Shown: positions 1 to 5,943, counted from the stretch's first letter. The stretch is DNA of 8,320 bases from an uncultured Collinsella sp. (GCA_902490245.1 CABUDB010000063.1:1-8320); one strand, 5' to 3'. Notes: generated from the letters alone by a model not told the origin. Numbers and translations are program-made.

Positions 1-2
1 GA

Positions 3-890
3 CTTGGGCGCAGCCGTGAGGCCCTCAACGAGGTCTTTTACTTTGGCGGCGAGGTCGACGAGGATTTTTGGGAGGACCTGGAGGACACTCTCGTCATGGG
101 TGACATGGGTGCCGAGGTCGCGATCAAGGTGTCCGATGACCTGCGCGATGCCGCGGCCAAGAAGAACCTCAAGACCGCCCCGCAACTTCGTCGCGCCCTG
201 GCCGAGCAGCTCGAGCAACATTTTGTGCCCGCCGAGCGCGATCCGTTCGCCGACACGCCGAGTTGCGTGCTTTTTGTGGGCATTAACGGTGCCGGCAAGA
301 CCACGACGGTCGGCAAGATTGCGAGCGCCATGGCTGCCCGCGGCAAGAATGTCGTGATCGGCTCAGCCGATACCTTCCGCGCCGCCGCCATCGAGCAGCT
401 CGATGTGTGGGGCCAGCGCGCCGGTGTCCCCGTTATCAAGCGTGACCGCGGCTCCGACCCGGCAAGCGTTTGCTACGACGTGCTCGACGAGGCTGACAAG
501 CGCGGCAGCGACTTGGTGCTTATCGATACCGCCGGCCGTCTGCACACGAGCCCCGAGCTCATGCGCGAGCTTGCCAAGGTGGTCAACGTGACGCGTAAGC
601 GCGCCGCTAATATGGCCGCCGGTCCCATGCCCGTCCATGTCGTGCTCGTGATCGATGCCGCCACCGGCCAAAACGGCCTCAACCAGGCGCTCGAGTTTAA
701 TGAGGCGCTGGGCCTGGACGGTATTATTATGACAAAGCTCGACGGCACGGCTAAGGGCGGTATCGCCATGGCCGTTGCCGAGAAGCTCAGGCTCCCGATC
801 CTGCGCGTGGGCGTGGGCGAGCAGGTCGATGACCTGCAGGAGTTCAATGCCAAAGATTTCTGCCGCGCCCTGGTGGGCGAGTCCAACTAA
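3..890 (+). CDS. ftsY: Signal recognition particle receptor FtsY (5' end outside window)
   Basis: This is the SRP receptor GTPase, which docks ribosome/SRP complexes at the inner face of the membrane. The frame is open from base 3 and gives 295 visible residues; the start codon and the usual variable acidic N-terminal region lie upstream. The N domain is visible at residues 1-70 (pattern EALNEVFYFGG..DEDFWEDLE). The G domain shows P-loop GINGAGKTT (93-101), the SRP-family insertion motif DTFRAAA (123-129), DTAGRL (175-180), TKLD (244-247) and the closing GVGEQVDDL (270-278). GINGAGKT together with DTFRAAA separates FtsY from Ffh, which has GLQGSGKT and DVYRPAA. The stop TAA is followed 10 bases later by the ffh start, and the ffh ribosome-binding site overlaps this stop, so the two genes should be one transcript. 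Identity is very secure; only the N-terminal extent is unknown. Confidence 0.96.
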   Translation, partial: LGRSREALNEVFYFGGEVDEDFWEDLEDTLVMGDMGAEVAIKVSDDLRDAAAKKNLKTAPQLRRALAEQLEQHFVPAERDPFADTPSCVLFVGINGAGKTTTVGKIASAMAARGKNVVIGSADTFRAAAIEQLDVWGQRAGVPVIKRDRGSDPASVCYDVLDEADKRGSDLVLIDTAGRLHTSPELMRELAKVVNVTRKRAANMAAGPMPVHVVLVIDAATGQNGLNQALEFNEALGLDGIIMTKLDGTAKGGIAMAVAEKLRLPILRVGVGEQVDDLQEFNAKDFCRALVGESN

Positions 891-900
891 GGAGTAACCA

Positions 901-2376
901 GTGTTTGATTCCCTGAGCGATCGCCTCAACGACACATTTGACCGCTTGCGCGGCAAGGGTAAGCTGACCGAGGCCGATATCACCTCGGCCATGCGCGACA
1001 TTCGCATGGCGCTTCTGGAGGCCGACGTCAACTTCAAGGTCGTCAAGGAGTTCGTCGCCAAGACCAAGGAGCGCTGCATGACCGCCGAGGTCATGGAGTC
1101 GCTGTCGCCGGCACAAAACGTCGTCAAGATCGTGCTTGACGAGCTCACCGAGATGCTCGGCTCCACCGAGAGCAAGCTCGTCTTTAGCAACCGTATCCCC
1201 AACGTCATCATGCTCGTGGGCCTGCAGGGCTCCGGTAAGACCACGGCGGCCGTAAAGCTGGCCTACCTGCTCAAGAAGCAGGGCCGCTCGCCGCTGCTCG
1301 CCGCGTGCGACGTCTACCGTCCCGCCGCAGCCGACCAGCTAGCCACGCTTGGCGGAGAGATCGGCGTGCCGGTCTTCCGTGGCGACGGTGCACACCCGGT
1401 CGACATCGCCAAGGGCGCTATTCAGGAGGCCGTCGACCACCTGCGTGACGTGGTCATCGTCGATACCGCCGGTCGTTTGCAGATCGACGAGCAGATGATG
1501 CAGGAAGCCGTGGACATCAAGAAGGCCGTCAAGCCCGATCAGGTGCTGATGGTCGTCGATGCCATGACCGGCCAGGATATCGTCAACGTCGTCTCGACCT
1601 TCGCCGAGCGCACCGACTTTGACGGCGTGATCATCTCCAAGCTCGACGGCGATGCCCGTGGTGGCGGCGCGCTTTCCGTGCGCCAGGTGACCGGCAAGCC
1701 CATCAAGTTCGTGAGCATGGGCGAGAAGCCCGATTCGCTGGAGCCGTTCTACCCCGACCGTATGGCCAAGCGAATCTTGGGCATGGGCGACGTCGTCGGC
1801 ATCATCGAGAAGGCCCAGGAGGCCGCCGATGCCGAGCAGCTCGAGGCCGCCGAGCGCATGCTGCGCGAGGGCTTTACCATGAACGACATGCTCGACCAGA
1901 TGAAAGCCGTTAAGAAGATGGGCGGCATGAAGGGCATTCTCGGCATGCTCCCCGGTGGCCAGCGCGCGCTCAACCAGATGGGCGGCAACCTGGACGAGGG
2001 CATCTTCGACAAGAACGAGGCCATCATTATGTCGATGACCAAGGAGGAACGCCTGCGCCCCTCCATCATTAACGGCCAGCGCCGCGCCCGCATTGCCAAG
2101 GGAGCCGGCGTAACCCCCACCGAGGTCAACGGCCTTATGAAGCAGTGGGGCGAGATGAATAAGATGATGGGCCGCATGCGCACGATGGCCAATCAGGCAC
2201 AGGCCGGCGGCAAAAAGGGCAAAAAGGGTAAGAAGGGCAAAAAGATGCGCATGCCCAATATTCCCGGTCTGGATGCCATGGGCTTGGGCGGCATGGGCGG
2301 CCTGGGAACAGGTGGTCCTAAGTCCGATATGGACCTGCTGCGCCAGATGGAAGCGCAGATGCGCAATAAAAAGTAG
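901..2376 (+). CDS. ffh: Signal recognition particle protein Ffh
   Basis: Ffh is the SRP54 GTPase; with 4.5S/SRP RNA it binds signal peptides emerging from the ribosome and hands them to FtsY. It has 491 residues, slightly longer than the roughly 450 usual for the family. The start is GTG at 901, preceded by AAGGAG (889-894) at a good spacing. The N domain covers about 1-95. The G domain shows GLQGSGKTT (107-115), DVYRPAA (137-143), DTAGR (188-192), SKLDGDARGG (246-255) and GEKPDSLEPF (274-283). The methionine-rich M domain covers about 300-430, with the finger-loop GMKGILGMLPG (342-352) and the SRP-RNA-binding segment around RRARIAKGAG (394-403). The extra length is a C-terminal tail: four Gly-Lys-Lys repeats (437-448), then a Gly/Met-rich linker and a charged end. 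It probably forms an operon with ftsY and is followed by a strong hairpin. Confidence 0.97.
   Translation: MFDSLSDRLNDTFDRLRGKGKLTEADITSAMRDIRMALLEADVNFKVVKEFVAKTKERCMTAEVMESLSPAQNVVKIVLDELTEMLGSTESKLVFSNRIPNVIMLVGLQGSGKTTAAVKLAYLLKKQGRSPLLAACDVYRPAAADQLATLGGEIGVPVFRGDGAHPVDIAKGAIQEAVDHLRDVVIVDTAGRLQIDEQMMQEAVDIKKAVKPDQVLMVVDAMTGQDIVNVVSTFAERTDFDGVIISKLDGDARGGGALSVRQVTGKPIKFVSMGEKPDSLEPFYPDRMAKRILGMGDVVGIIEKAQEAADAEQLEAAERMLREGFTMNDMLDQMKAVKKMGGMKGILGMLPGGQRALNQMGGNLDEGIFDKNEAIIMSMTKEERLRPSIINGQRRARIAKGAGVTPTEVNGLMKQWGEMNKMMGRMRTMANQAQAGGKKGKKGKKGKKMRMPNIPGLDAMGLGGMGGLGTGGPKSDMDLLRQMEAQMRNKK
2209..2244 (+). repeat. Four 9-base tandem repeats coding (Gly-Lys-Lys)4 in ffh
   Basis: Four consecutive 9-base units follow the pattern GGC-AAA-AAG; the third is GGT-AAG-AAG. 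They encode a basic GKK repeat directly after the M domain of Ffh. Synonymous changes in the third unit indicate that the protein sequence is maintained and that this is not a very recent slippage product. Basic, Met/Gly-rich tails are common on SRP54 proteins and plausibly contact RNA or the membrane; that role is inference. Confidence 0.8.
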
Positions 2377-2394
2377 CGACTGGTAGAGTTGTGT

Positions 2395-2438
2395 ATGGCG
2401 AAGGCCGCCTGGATGGTATTCCAGGCGGCTTTCGCCGT
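2395..2438. terminator. Long hairpin between convergent ffh and the DUF134/NifX gene
   Basis: Bases 2395-2413 pair with 2420-2438 around a 6-base loop (TGGTAT). The inner 10 pairs (GCCGCCTGGA with TCCAGGCGGC) are perfect, and the outer 9 pairs include two G-U pairs when read on the plus strand. It begins 19 bases after the ffh stop and ends 53 bases before the stop of the opposing gene. That position suits a bidirectional terminator. There is no long T tract after the stem in either direction, so intrinsic termination is likely but not certain. Confidence 0.6.
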
Positions 2439-2491
2439 TGGTGCGTTATATGTTGTGTGAGCAGACGCGTGATGGCATCGTTTGCCTGCTG

Positions 2492-3262
2492 TTAGTGGCA
2501 GCTGCAGCCCTCGTGACCCTCGTTCTCGTGATGGCCGTGGCAACCGCAGGATCCGCCGTGCTCATGGATGTGCTCGTGGTCGTGGCCGTGGCCATGGCAG
2601 TCGCAGGTGGCCTCGCCGGTCTGCGCGAGCGTGCCGGCAATGAGGGCCTCGACGCAAGCGTCGCAGCTGCCCTGGGCACCTGCGTATACCGTGATGCCGG
2701 CTTGGGCAAGCGCGTTGATAGCGCCGCCGCCGATGCCGCCGCAGATGAGCGTGTCCACGCCGCCGTTGGCGAGCAGGCCCGCAAGGGCACCGTGGCCGGT
2801 GCCGCCGGTGCCCACGACCTGCTCGTTGAGTACCTTGCCGTCCTGAATGTCGTAGATCTTGAACTGCTCGCTGCGGCCAAAGTGCATAAAGATGTTGCCG
2901 TTGTCGTACGTGGTTGCCACCCTCATGGTGTCGATCTCCTTTGCTGGCCATACGGCCGTTGCCGTGGTAATGGGGGAGTACGCGATATTGCCGCCTTCGA
3001 TGATGAGCGCCCGACCATTGACCAACGCGTTTGCCACCTTGCGATGCGCGCGGCTGCAAATAGCCGCCACCGTGGCGCGCGCGATACCCATCTGCTTTGC
3101 GACTGCCTCTTGGTTAAGGCCTTCCAGGTCGCACAGGCGCAGCGCCTCGAGTTCGTCGACCGTCATGTCGATGGCGTCTCCGCTGGCTAGGCCGTCAGGG
3201 GTAAAGCCGCGGTATTCGGGGATGATCCCGACGCGGCGCAGTTTCTCGCGTCTTCCTGCCAT
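2492..3262 (-). CDS. DUF134 helix-turn-helix fused to NifX/NafY-like FeMo-co-binding domain with His/Cys tail
   Basis: The 256-residue protein has three parts. Residues 1-100 match the DUF134 family: a VDELEALRLCDLEGLNQE motif (35-52), a helix-turn-helix around 49-75 and ALVNGRALIIEGG (79-91). This suggests DNA binding. Residues 113-212 form a dinitrogenase iron-molybdenum cofactor biosynthesis domain (NifX/NafY-like): MHFGRSEQFKIYD (126-138), GTGHGALAG (154-162), DTLICGGIGGGAINALAQAGI (170-190). Residues 220-256 carry 12 His and 6 Cys, with alternating His at 223-235 and three C-x-C-H motifs (220, 239, 253). The ATG at 3262 has AAGGAG (3268-3273) five bases upstream. No nif gene is visible, so the role is more likely metal or Fe-S handling and self-regulation than nitrogen fixation. 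Similar DUF134-NifX fusions are known in anaerobes; the exact function is unknown. Confidence 0.88.
   Translation of the reverse strand: MAGRREKLRRVGIIPEYRGFTPDGLASGDAIDMTVDELEALRLCDLEGLNQEAVAKQMGIARATVAAICSRAHRKVANALVNGRALIIEGGNIAYSPITTATAVWPAKEIDTMRVATTYDNGNIFMHFGRSEQFKIYDIQDGKVLNEQVVGTGGTGHGALAGLLANGGVDTLICGGIGGGAINALAQAGITVYAGAQGSCDACVEALIAGTLAQTGEATCDCHGHGHDHEHIHEHGGSCGCHGHHENEGHEGCSCH
2495..2605 (-). other. His/Cys-rich metal-binding tail with three C-x-C-H motifs
   Basis: This segment codes the last 37 residues (220-256) of the DUF134/NifX protein. Eighteen of the 37 are His or Cys. The pattern is CDCH, then His at every second position from 223 to 235, then CGCH, then CSCH as the final four residues. 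The composition implies soft or borderline metal binding (Ni, Zn, Cu, Fe); the metal cannot be deduced from the sequence. Confidence 0.75.
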
Positions 3263-3276
3263 ACGTGCTCCTTATC

Positions 3277-3288
3277 TGACATATGTCA
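3277..3288. promoter_or_regulatory. Palindromic operator candidate TGACATATGTCA
   Basis: This is a perfect 12-base inverted repeat centred on CATATG. It lies 4 bases upstream of the ribosome-binding site of the DUF134/NifX gene and over that gene's predicted transcription start. A dimeric helix-turn-helix protein binding here would block transcription, so autoregulation by the DUF134 domain is the simplest reading (inference). Confidence 0.5.
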
Positions 3289-3293
3289 ATAAT

Positions 3294-3321
3294 AGAATAG
3301 CGAACGCGCAGATTTACGCAA
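3294..3321 (-). promoter_or_regulatory. Probable promoter of the DUF134/NifX gene
   Basis: Read on the minus strand, TTGCGT (3316-3321) is followed after 16 bases by TATTCT (3294-3299), a reasonable sigma-70-type pair. The predicted transcript start would lie near 3287, inside the palindrome at 3277-3288, giving a leader of about 25 bases with its ribosome-binding site at 3268-3273. The assignment rests on motif match and spacing only. Confidence 0.42.
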
Positions 3322-3325
3322 GGAA

Positions 3326-3345
3326 TTTCTGGCATATGCCAGAAA
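3326..3345. promoter_or_regulatory. Perfect 20-base palindrome TTTCTGGCATATGCCAGAAA
   Basis: All ten base pairs of symmetry are intact. The core TGGCATATGCCA matches the 3277-3288 palindrome at 10 of 12 positions (shared pattern TGRCATATGYCA). The centres of the two palindromes are 53 bases apart, about five helical turns, which would place bound dimers on the same DNA face. This site lies upstream of the predicted -35 of the DUF134/NifX gene and in the upstream region of thyA. It is probably a second operator for the same regulator. Confidence 0.55.
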
Positions 3346-3349
3346 ATGA

Positions 3350-3361
3350 AGGCATATGTTT
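3350..3361. promoter_or_regulatory. Degenerate third CATATG operator-like site
   Basis: AGGCATATGTTT keeps the GGCATATG half of the preceding palindrome but lacks the symmetric right arm. Its centre is 20 bases (about two helical turns) from the centre of the 20-base palindrome. It could be a weak or half site on the thyA-facing side. This is weaker than the two perfect palindromes. Confidence 0.3.
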
Positions 3362-3388
3362 GGGCTGTGGGGCTGCATGTGCCTGGGA

Positions 3389-3394
3389 TACAAT
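3389..3394 (+). promoter_or_regulatory. thyA: Possible -10 element of the thyA-folA promoter
   Basis: TACAAT (five of six bases match TATAAT) lies 35 bases upstream of the thyA ATG. No good -35 is present at the usual spacing, so the promoter may be weak or need an activator. The degenerate CATATG site lies about 30 bases upstream of this element. Confidence 0.35.
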
Positions 3395-3428
3395 GAATCT
3401 CGCTTTTAGGCGACTGACAGGAGGGTCA

Positions 3429-4277
3429 ATGAGCAAAGCTGATCAACAGTTTGTAACCATGTGCCGCGATATTCTGGACCATGGCACCACCACCGAGGGC
3501 CAAAAGGTCCGTCCGGTGTGGGAGGACGGCACCCCTGCCTATACCATTAAAAACTTTGGTGTCACGGCACGCTACGACCTGCGCGAGGAGTTTCCGGCGC
3601 TTACCCTGCGTCGTACGGCCCTCAAATCTGCCATGGATGAGATCCTATGGATCTATCAAAAGAAGTCCAATAACGTGCATGACCTCAACAGCCATATTTG
3701 GGATGAGTGGGCCGACGAGACCGGTTCCATCGGCAAGGCCTACGGGTATCAGATTGGGCAGAAGAGCCATTATGCCGAGGGCGATTTCGACCAGATGGAC
3801 CGCGTTCTGTACGACCTTAAGAACACGCCGTACAGCCGCCGCATTATGACGAATACCTATGTGTTTAGCGACCTGTCCGAGATGCACCTGTATCCGTGCG
3901 CCTACAGCGTGACGTATAACGTGACGCAGCGCCCGCAGGATGACAAACCGACGCTCAACATGATTCTCAACCAGCGCAGCCAGGACATTTTGGCCGCGAA
4001 CAACTGGAATGTGTGCCAGTACGCCATCTTGCTGATGATGGTCGCGCAATCGGTCGATATGATTCCCGGCGAGCTGCTGCATGTGATCGCCGATGCCCAC
4101 ATTTACGACCGTCATGTCGATATCGTCCGCGAGCTTATCGAGCGTCCGCAGTTTGCCGCGCCTAAGGTAACGCTTAACCCCGATGTACATGACTTCTATG
4201 CGTTTACGACCGATGATCTGATCGTCGAGGGCTATGAGCACGGCCCGCAGGTCAAGAACATCCCCATTGCGGTGTAG
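3429..4277 (+). CDS. thyA: Thymidylate synthase ThyA (divergent subfamily)
   Basis: ThyA converts dUMP and methylene-tetrahydrofolate to dTMP and dihydrofolate. The ATG at 3429 is preceded by AGGAGG (3419-3424) and gives 282 residues, a normal length; the open frame continues far upstream but without family similarity. Conserved elements are SHIWDEWADE (88-97), the phosphate-binding pair SRR (136-138), catalytic Cys157 in LYPCAYS, NQRSQD (181-186) holding the Arg-Ser pair, Asn194, and DAHIY (222-226) holding the His and Tyr that contact the nucleotide. The classical N-terminal DRTGTGT motif is replaced by VRPVWEDGTPAYT (27-39). The residues after the catalytic Cys are AYSVTY instead of the HAFFQF type. 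I recall this form from clostridial ThyA proteins, so it is a divergent but probably active enzyme. folA follows at once. Confidence 0.95.
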   Translation: MSKADQQFVTMCRDILDHGTTTEGQKVRPVWEDGTPAYTIKNFGVTARYDLREEFPALTLRRTALKSAMDEILWIYQKKSNNVHDLNSHIWDEWADETGSIGKAYGYQIGQKSHYAEGDFDQMDRVLYDLKNTPYSRRIMTNTYVFSDLSEMHLYPCAYSVTYNVTQRPQDDKPTLNMILNQRSQDILAANNWNVCQYAILLMMVAQSVDMIPGELLHVIADAHIYDRHVDIVRELIERPQFAAPKVTLNPDVHDFYAFTTDDLIVEGYEHGPQVKNIPIAV

Positions 4278-4281
4278 GTGA
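4276..4281 (+). promoter_or_regulatory. Ribosome-binding site of folA spanning the thyA stop
   Basis: AGGTGA matches the extended anti-Shine-Dalgarno complement and ends 5 bases before the ATG at 4287. It includes the last two bases of the thyA stop codon. It supports ATG 4287 over GTG 4278, because GTG 4278 lies inside this site and has no ribosome-binding site of its own. Confidence 0.6.
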
Positions 4282-4286
4282 CGCGC

Positions 4287-4805
4287 ATGACGTGTAAGCT
4301 TTCCGCCATTGTCGCCGTGTGTGACGATTGGGGCATTGGGTGCGAGGGTGACATGGTCGTGTCTAATCGCGCCGACATGCGTCATTTTGTGGCGCGCACC
4401 AAAGGCTGCCCGGTCATTATGGGACGCAAGACGCTGCTGAGTTTTCCCGGCGGGCGTCCGCTCAAGAACCGTCGTAATATCGTGCTCACGCGCGATGAGG
4501 ACTTTGCTGCCGAGGGCGTCGACGTGGTGCATAGCGTCGACGAAGCGCTCACCGCGGTAGCCGATGAGCCCGTTGCGTGGGTGATCGGTGGCGGTGAGGT
4601 GTATCGGCAGTTTTTGCCGCATTGCGCCGAGGCCGAGGTTACGCATAACCATTGCGTGCATGACGTGGATACGTATTTTCCCGATCTGGATGCCGATCCC
4701 GCGTGGGAGATTGCGCGGCGTGGCGGTGTTGCCACGATTGCCTCGGGCGAGGGCGACGAGGGTGTCGATTATGAGTTCGTAACGTATCGTCGCGTTGAGG
4801 CGTAA
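4287..4805 (+). CDS. folA: Dihydrofolate reductase (divergent subfamily)
   Basis: DHFR reduces the dihydrofolate released by ThyA back to tetrahydrofolate with NADPH, so the thyA neighbour fits directly. The chosen ATG gives 172 residues, within the family range; an in-frame GTG at 4278 would add three. Family signs are LSAIVAVCDDWGIG (5-18), PVIMGRKTLLSFPGGRPL (42-59), NIVLTRD (64-70), WVIGGGEVY (98-106) with the NADPH-binding glycines, and VDTYFPD (127-133). The substrate-binding loop is unusual: where classical DHFR has LPW-x-LP-x-D, this protein has MVVSNRAD (23-30). The catalytic acid is kept (Asp30), but the conserved Trp and both Pro residues are gone. I recall similar replacements in clostridial DHFR. 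An effect on antifolate sensitivity is possible but unproven. Confidence 0.92.
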   Translation: MTCKLSAIVAVCDDWGIGCEGDMVVSNRADMRHFVARTKGCPVIMGRKTLLSFPGGRPLKNRRNIVLTRDEDFAAEGVDVVHSVDEALTAVADEPVAWVIGGGEVYRQFLPHCAEAEVTHNHCVHDVDTYFPDLDADPAWEIARRGGVATIASGEGDEGVDYEFVTYRRVEA

Positions 4806-4847
4806 ATCGTCCGGCGTGAACGGTATCATCGGATTGTTTGAATGCAT

Positions 4848-4870
4848 GGGGCGGCGCTTAGCGTCGCCTC
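4848..4870 (+). terminator. Possible terminator after thyA-folA
   Basis: Ten pairs (GGGGCGGCGC with GCGTCGCCTC, including two G-U pairs) enclose a tight three-base loop (TTA). It lies 42 bases after the folA stop and is followed by only a short T run (CGTTTGG). A weak intrinsic terminator is likely, separating folA from the methyltransferase gene. Confidence 0.42.
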
Positions 4871-4873
4871 GTT

Positions 4874-4882
4874 TGGTATAGA
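4874..4882 (+). promoter_or_regulatory. Possible extended -10 for the RNA methyltransferase gene
   Basis: TGGTATAGA resembles an extended -10 (TG-n-TATAAT) with no recognisable -35. If used, transcription would begin near 4889. That excludes the in-frame ATG at 4882 as the translation start and favours ATG 4915. Confidence 0.3.
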
Positions 4883-4914
4883 TGCGCTGTAAAGAAAGGT
4901 GCGGGCTGGCTGCT

Positions 4915-5829
4915 ATGACTGATGCCGTTGAGGTGCTGCGAATCGATTCGCTCGAGGACGAGCGGCTTGATGCCTACGTGCGACTGACCGAGCGTGAGCT
5001 GCGCTGCGTGCTGGAGCCGCAGAAGGGCATTTTTATCGCCGAGAGTGTCAAGGTCATCGAGCGTGCGGTGCGTGCCGGATACGAGCCGGTGAGCTTTCTT
5101 TTGGGTGAACGCTGGCTCGACCAGATGATGCCGCTGTTTGAGCGCTTGGTTGTGCGCGAGGGAGCGGGTCCGGTCCCGGTGTTCGTGGCCTCGATGGAGC
5201 TTATGGAGCGTCTGACGGGTTTTAACGTGACGCGCGGTGCGCTCGCGGCGTTTCGTCGCCCGCGTCAGATTCCGGTCGATGAGTTCTTGGGTGGCGTTGT
5301 CGAGGCGGCGGGGGAGCGCCCTGTGCGCGTGTGCGTGCTCGAGGGCATTGTCGACCACACGAACGTGGGCGCGATTTTCCGCTCGGCTGCCGCGCTCAAT
5401 GTCGACGGCATTCTGGTGAGCCCTACGTGCTGCGACCCGCTGTATCGTCGCTCGGCCCGCGTGAGCATGGGCACCGTGTTTCAAGTGCCGTGGACGCGTA
5501 TTGGCAGTGAGGCTCGCGTGTGGCCACATGATGGCCTGGCCGCGCTTCATGATGCCGGTTTTTCGTGTGCCGCTATGGCGTTGACGGATGATTCCGTTTC
5601 GCTGGACGATCCTGTGCTGCAGAAGATTGATCGCTTGGCGATTTTTATGGGTACCGAGGGTGCCGGCTTGGGCGCCAAGACCATTGCCGGCTGCGACCGC
5701 GCCGTGCGTATTCCGATGGCGCATGGGGTCGATTCGCTCAACGTGGCCGCGGCAAGTGCTGTTGCCTTTTGGCAGCTGTGTCCGCATGTGAGCAACGAGT
5801 ACCACTACCAGCCGGGGCTGTATCACTAG
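4915..5829 (+). CDS. TrmH/SpoU-family RNA 2'-O-methyltransferase
   Basis: This is a SPOUT-fold, SAM-dependent enzyme that methylates the ribose 2'-OH of tRNA or rRNA. It has 304 residues from ATG 4915; an upstream in-frame ATG at 4882 would add 11 but overlaps a probable promoter and has no ribosome-binding site. The N-terminal part (about 8-115) is a SpoU substrate-binding-like domain with GIFIAESVKVIERAV (38-52). The three SPOUT motifs are NVGAIFRSA (150-158) with the catalytic Arg, FMGTEGAGL (244-252), and IPMAHGVDSLNVAAA (266-280) forming the knotted SAM site. The target nucleotide cannot be read from the sequence; TrmH, RlmB and TsnR types all share these motifs. It stands alone between folA and the MATE gene, on the same strand. 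Its ribosome-binding site is poor: AAAGG at 4895-4899 is 15 bases from the ATG. Confidence 0.92.
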   Translation: MTDAVEVLRIDSLEDERLDAYVRLTERELRCVLEPQKGIFIAESVKVIERAVRAGYEPVSFLLGERWLDQMMPLFERLVVREGAGPVPVFVASMELMERLTGFNVTRGALAAFRRPRQIPVDEFLGGVVEAAGERPVRVCVLEGIVDHTNVGAIFRSAAALNVDGILVSPTCCDPLYRRSARVSMGTVFQVPWTRIGSEARVWPHDGLAALHDAGFSCAAMALTDDSVSLDDPVLQKIDRLAIFMGTEGAGLGAKTIAGCDRAVRIPMAHGVDSLNVAAASAVAFWQLCPHVSNEYHYQPGLYH

Positions 5830-5840
5830 GCAGATATTTC

Positions 5841-5886
5841 GCACCGGGCTCTGATTCGGGGTGTATCGGCCGATCCCGGTCGGTGC
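5841..5886 (+). other. Structured stretch after the methyltransferase gene
   Basis: GCACCG (5841-5846) can pair with CGGTGC (5881-5886), and a perfect 10-base palindrome ATCGGCCGAT (5865-5874) lies inside. It begins 11 bases after the methyltransferase stop. No T tract follows. It could be a factor-assisted terminator or chance pairing in GC-rich DNA. Confidence 0.25.
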
Positions 5887-5896
5887 TAAGCTGGTA

Positions 5897-5925
5897 TTGG
5901 CTTTGGTCTTAAATTGCCGTTTTAT
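5897..5925 (+). promoter_or_regulatory. Possible promoter of the MATE gene
   Basis: TTGGCT (5897-5902) is followed after exactly 17 bases by TTTTAT (5920-5925); each matches the consensus at four of six bases. The predicted start near 5932 leaves a short leader carrying the ribosome-binding site at 5944-5950. It also argues against translation from the in-frame TTG at 5925. Confidence 0.35.
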
Positions 5926-5943
5926 TGTTTGACGTACGCTGGT

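Noticed and set aside
363..1244. 293-codon minus-strand frame across the ftsY-ffh junction
   Set aside because: It spans two conserved GTPase genes in antisense and has no family resemblance.
2209..2246. Possible -1 frameshift site at the repeated C-AAA-AAG in ffh
   Set aside because: The full A-AAA-AAG heptamer is not present, no stimulating structure directly follows, and the zero frame gives a complete Ffh.
2601..2946. Nitrogen fixation locus suggested by the NifX-like domain
   Set aside because: NifX/NafY-like domains occur widely outside nitrogen fixers, and no nifH, nifD, nifK or nifB is visible.
2438..3190. 250-codon open frame on the plus strand opposite the DUF134/NifX gene
   Set aside because: The minus-strand protein has recognisable domains and a strong ribosome-binding site; the plus-strand reading is a Val/Ala-rich shadow.
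3645..4847. 400-codon open frame on the minus strand opposite thyA and folA
   Set aside because: It lies antisense to two clearly conserved enzymes, resembles no family, and is rich in His/Arg/Ile as expected from reading GC-rich codons backwards.
4806..4914. Small gene between folA and the methyltransferase gene
   Set aside because: No open frame with a start and ribosome-binding site; the stretch is explained by a hairpin and a possible -10 element.
4858..5844. 328-codon open frame on the minus strand opposite the RNA methyltransferase gene
   Set aside because: It is the exact antisense of a gene with all SPOUT motifs. The composition is low-complexity His/Arg/Thr and there is no plausible ribosome-binding site.
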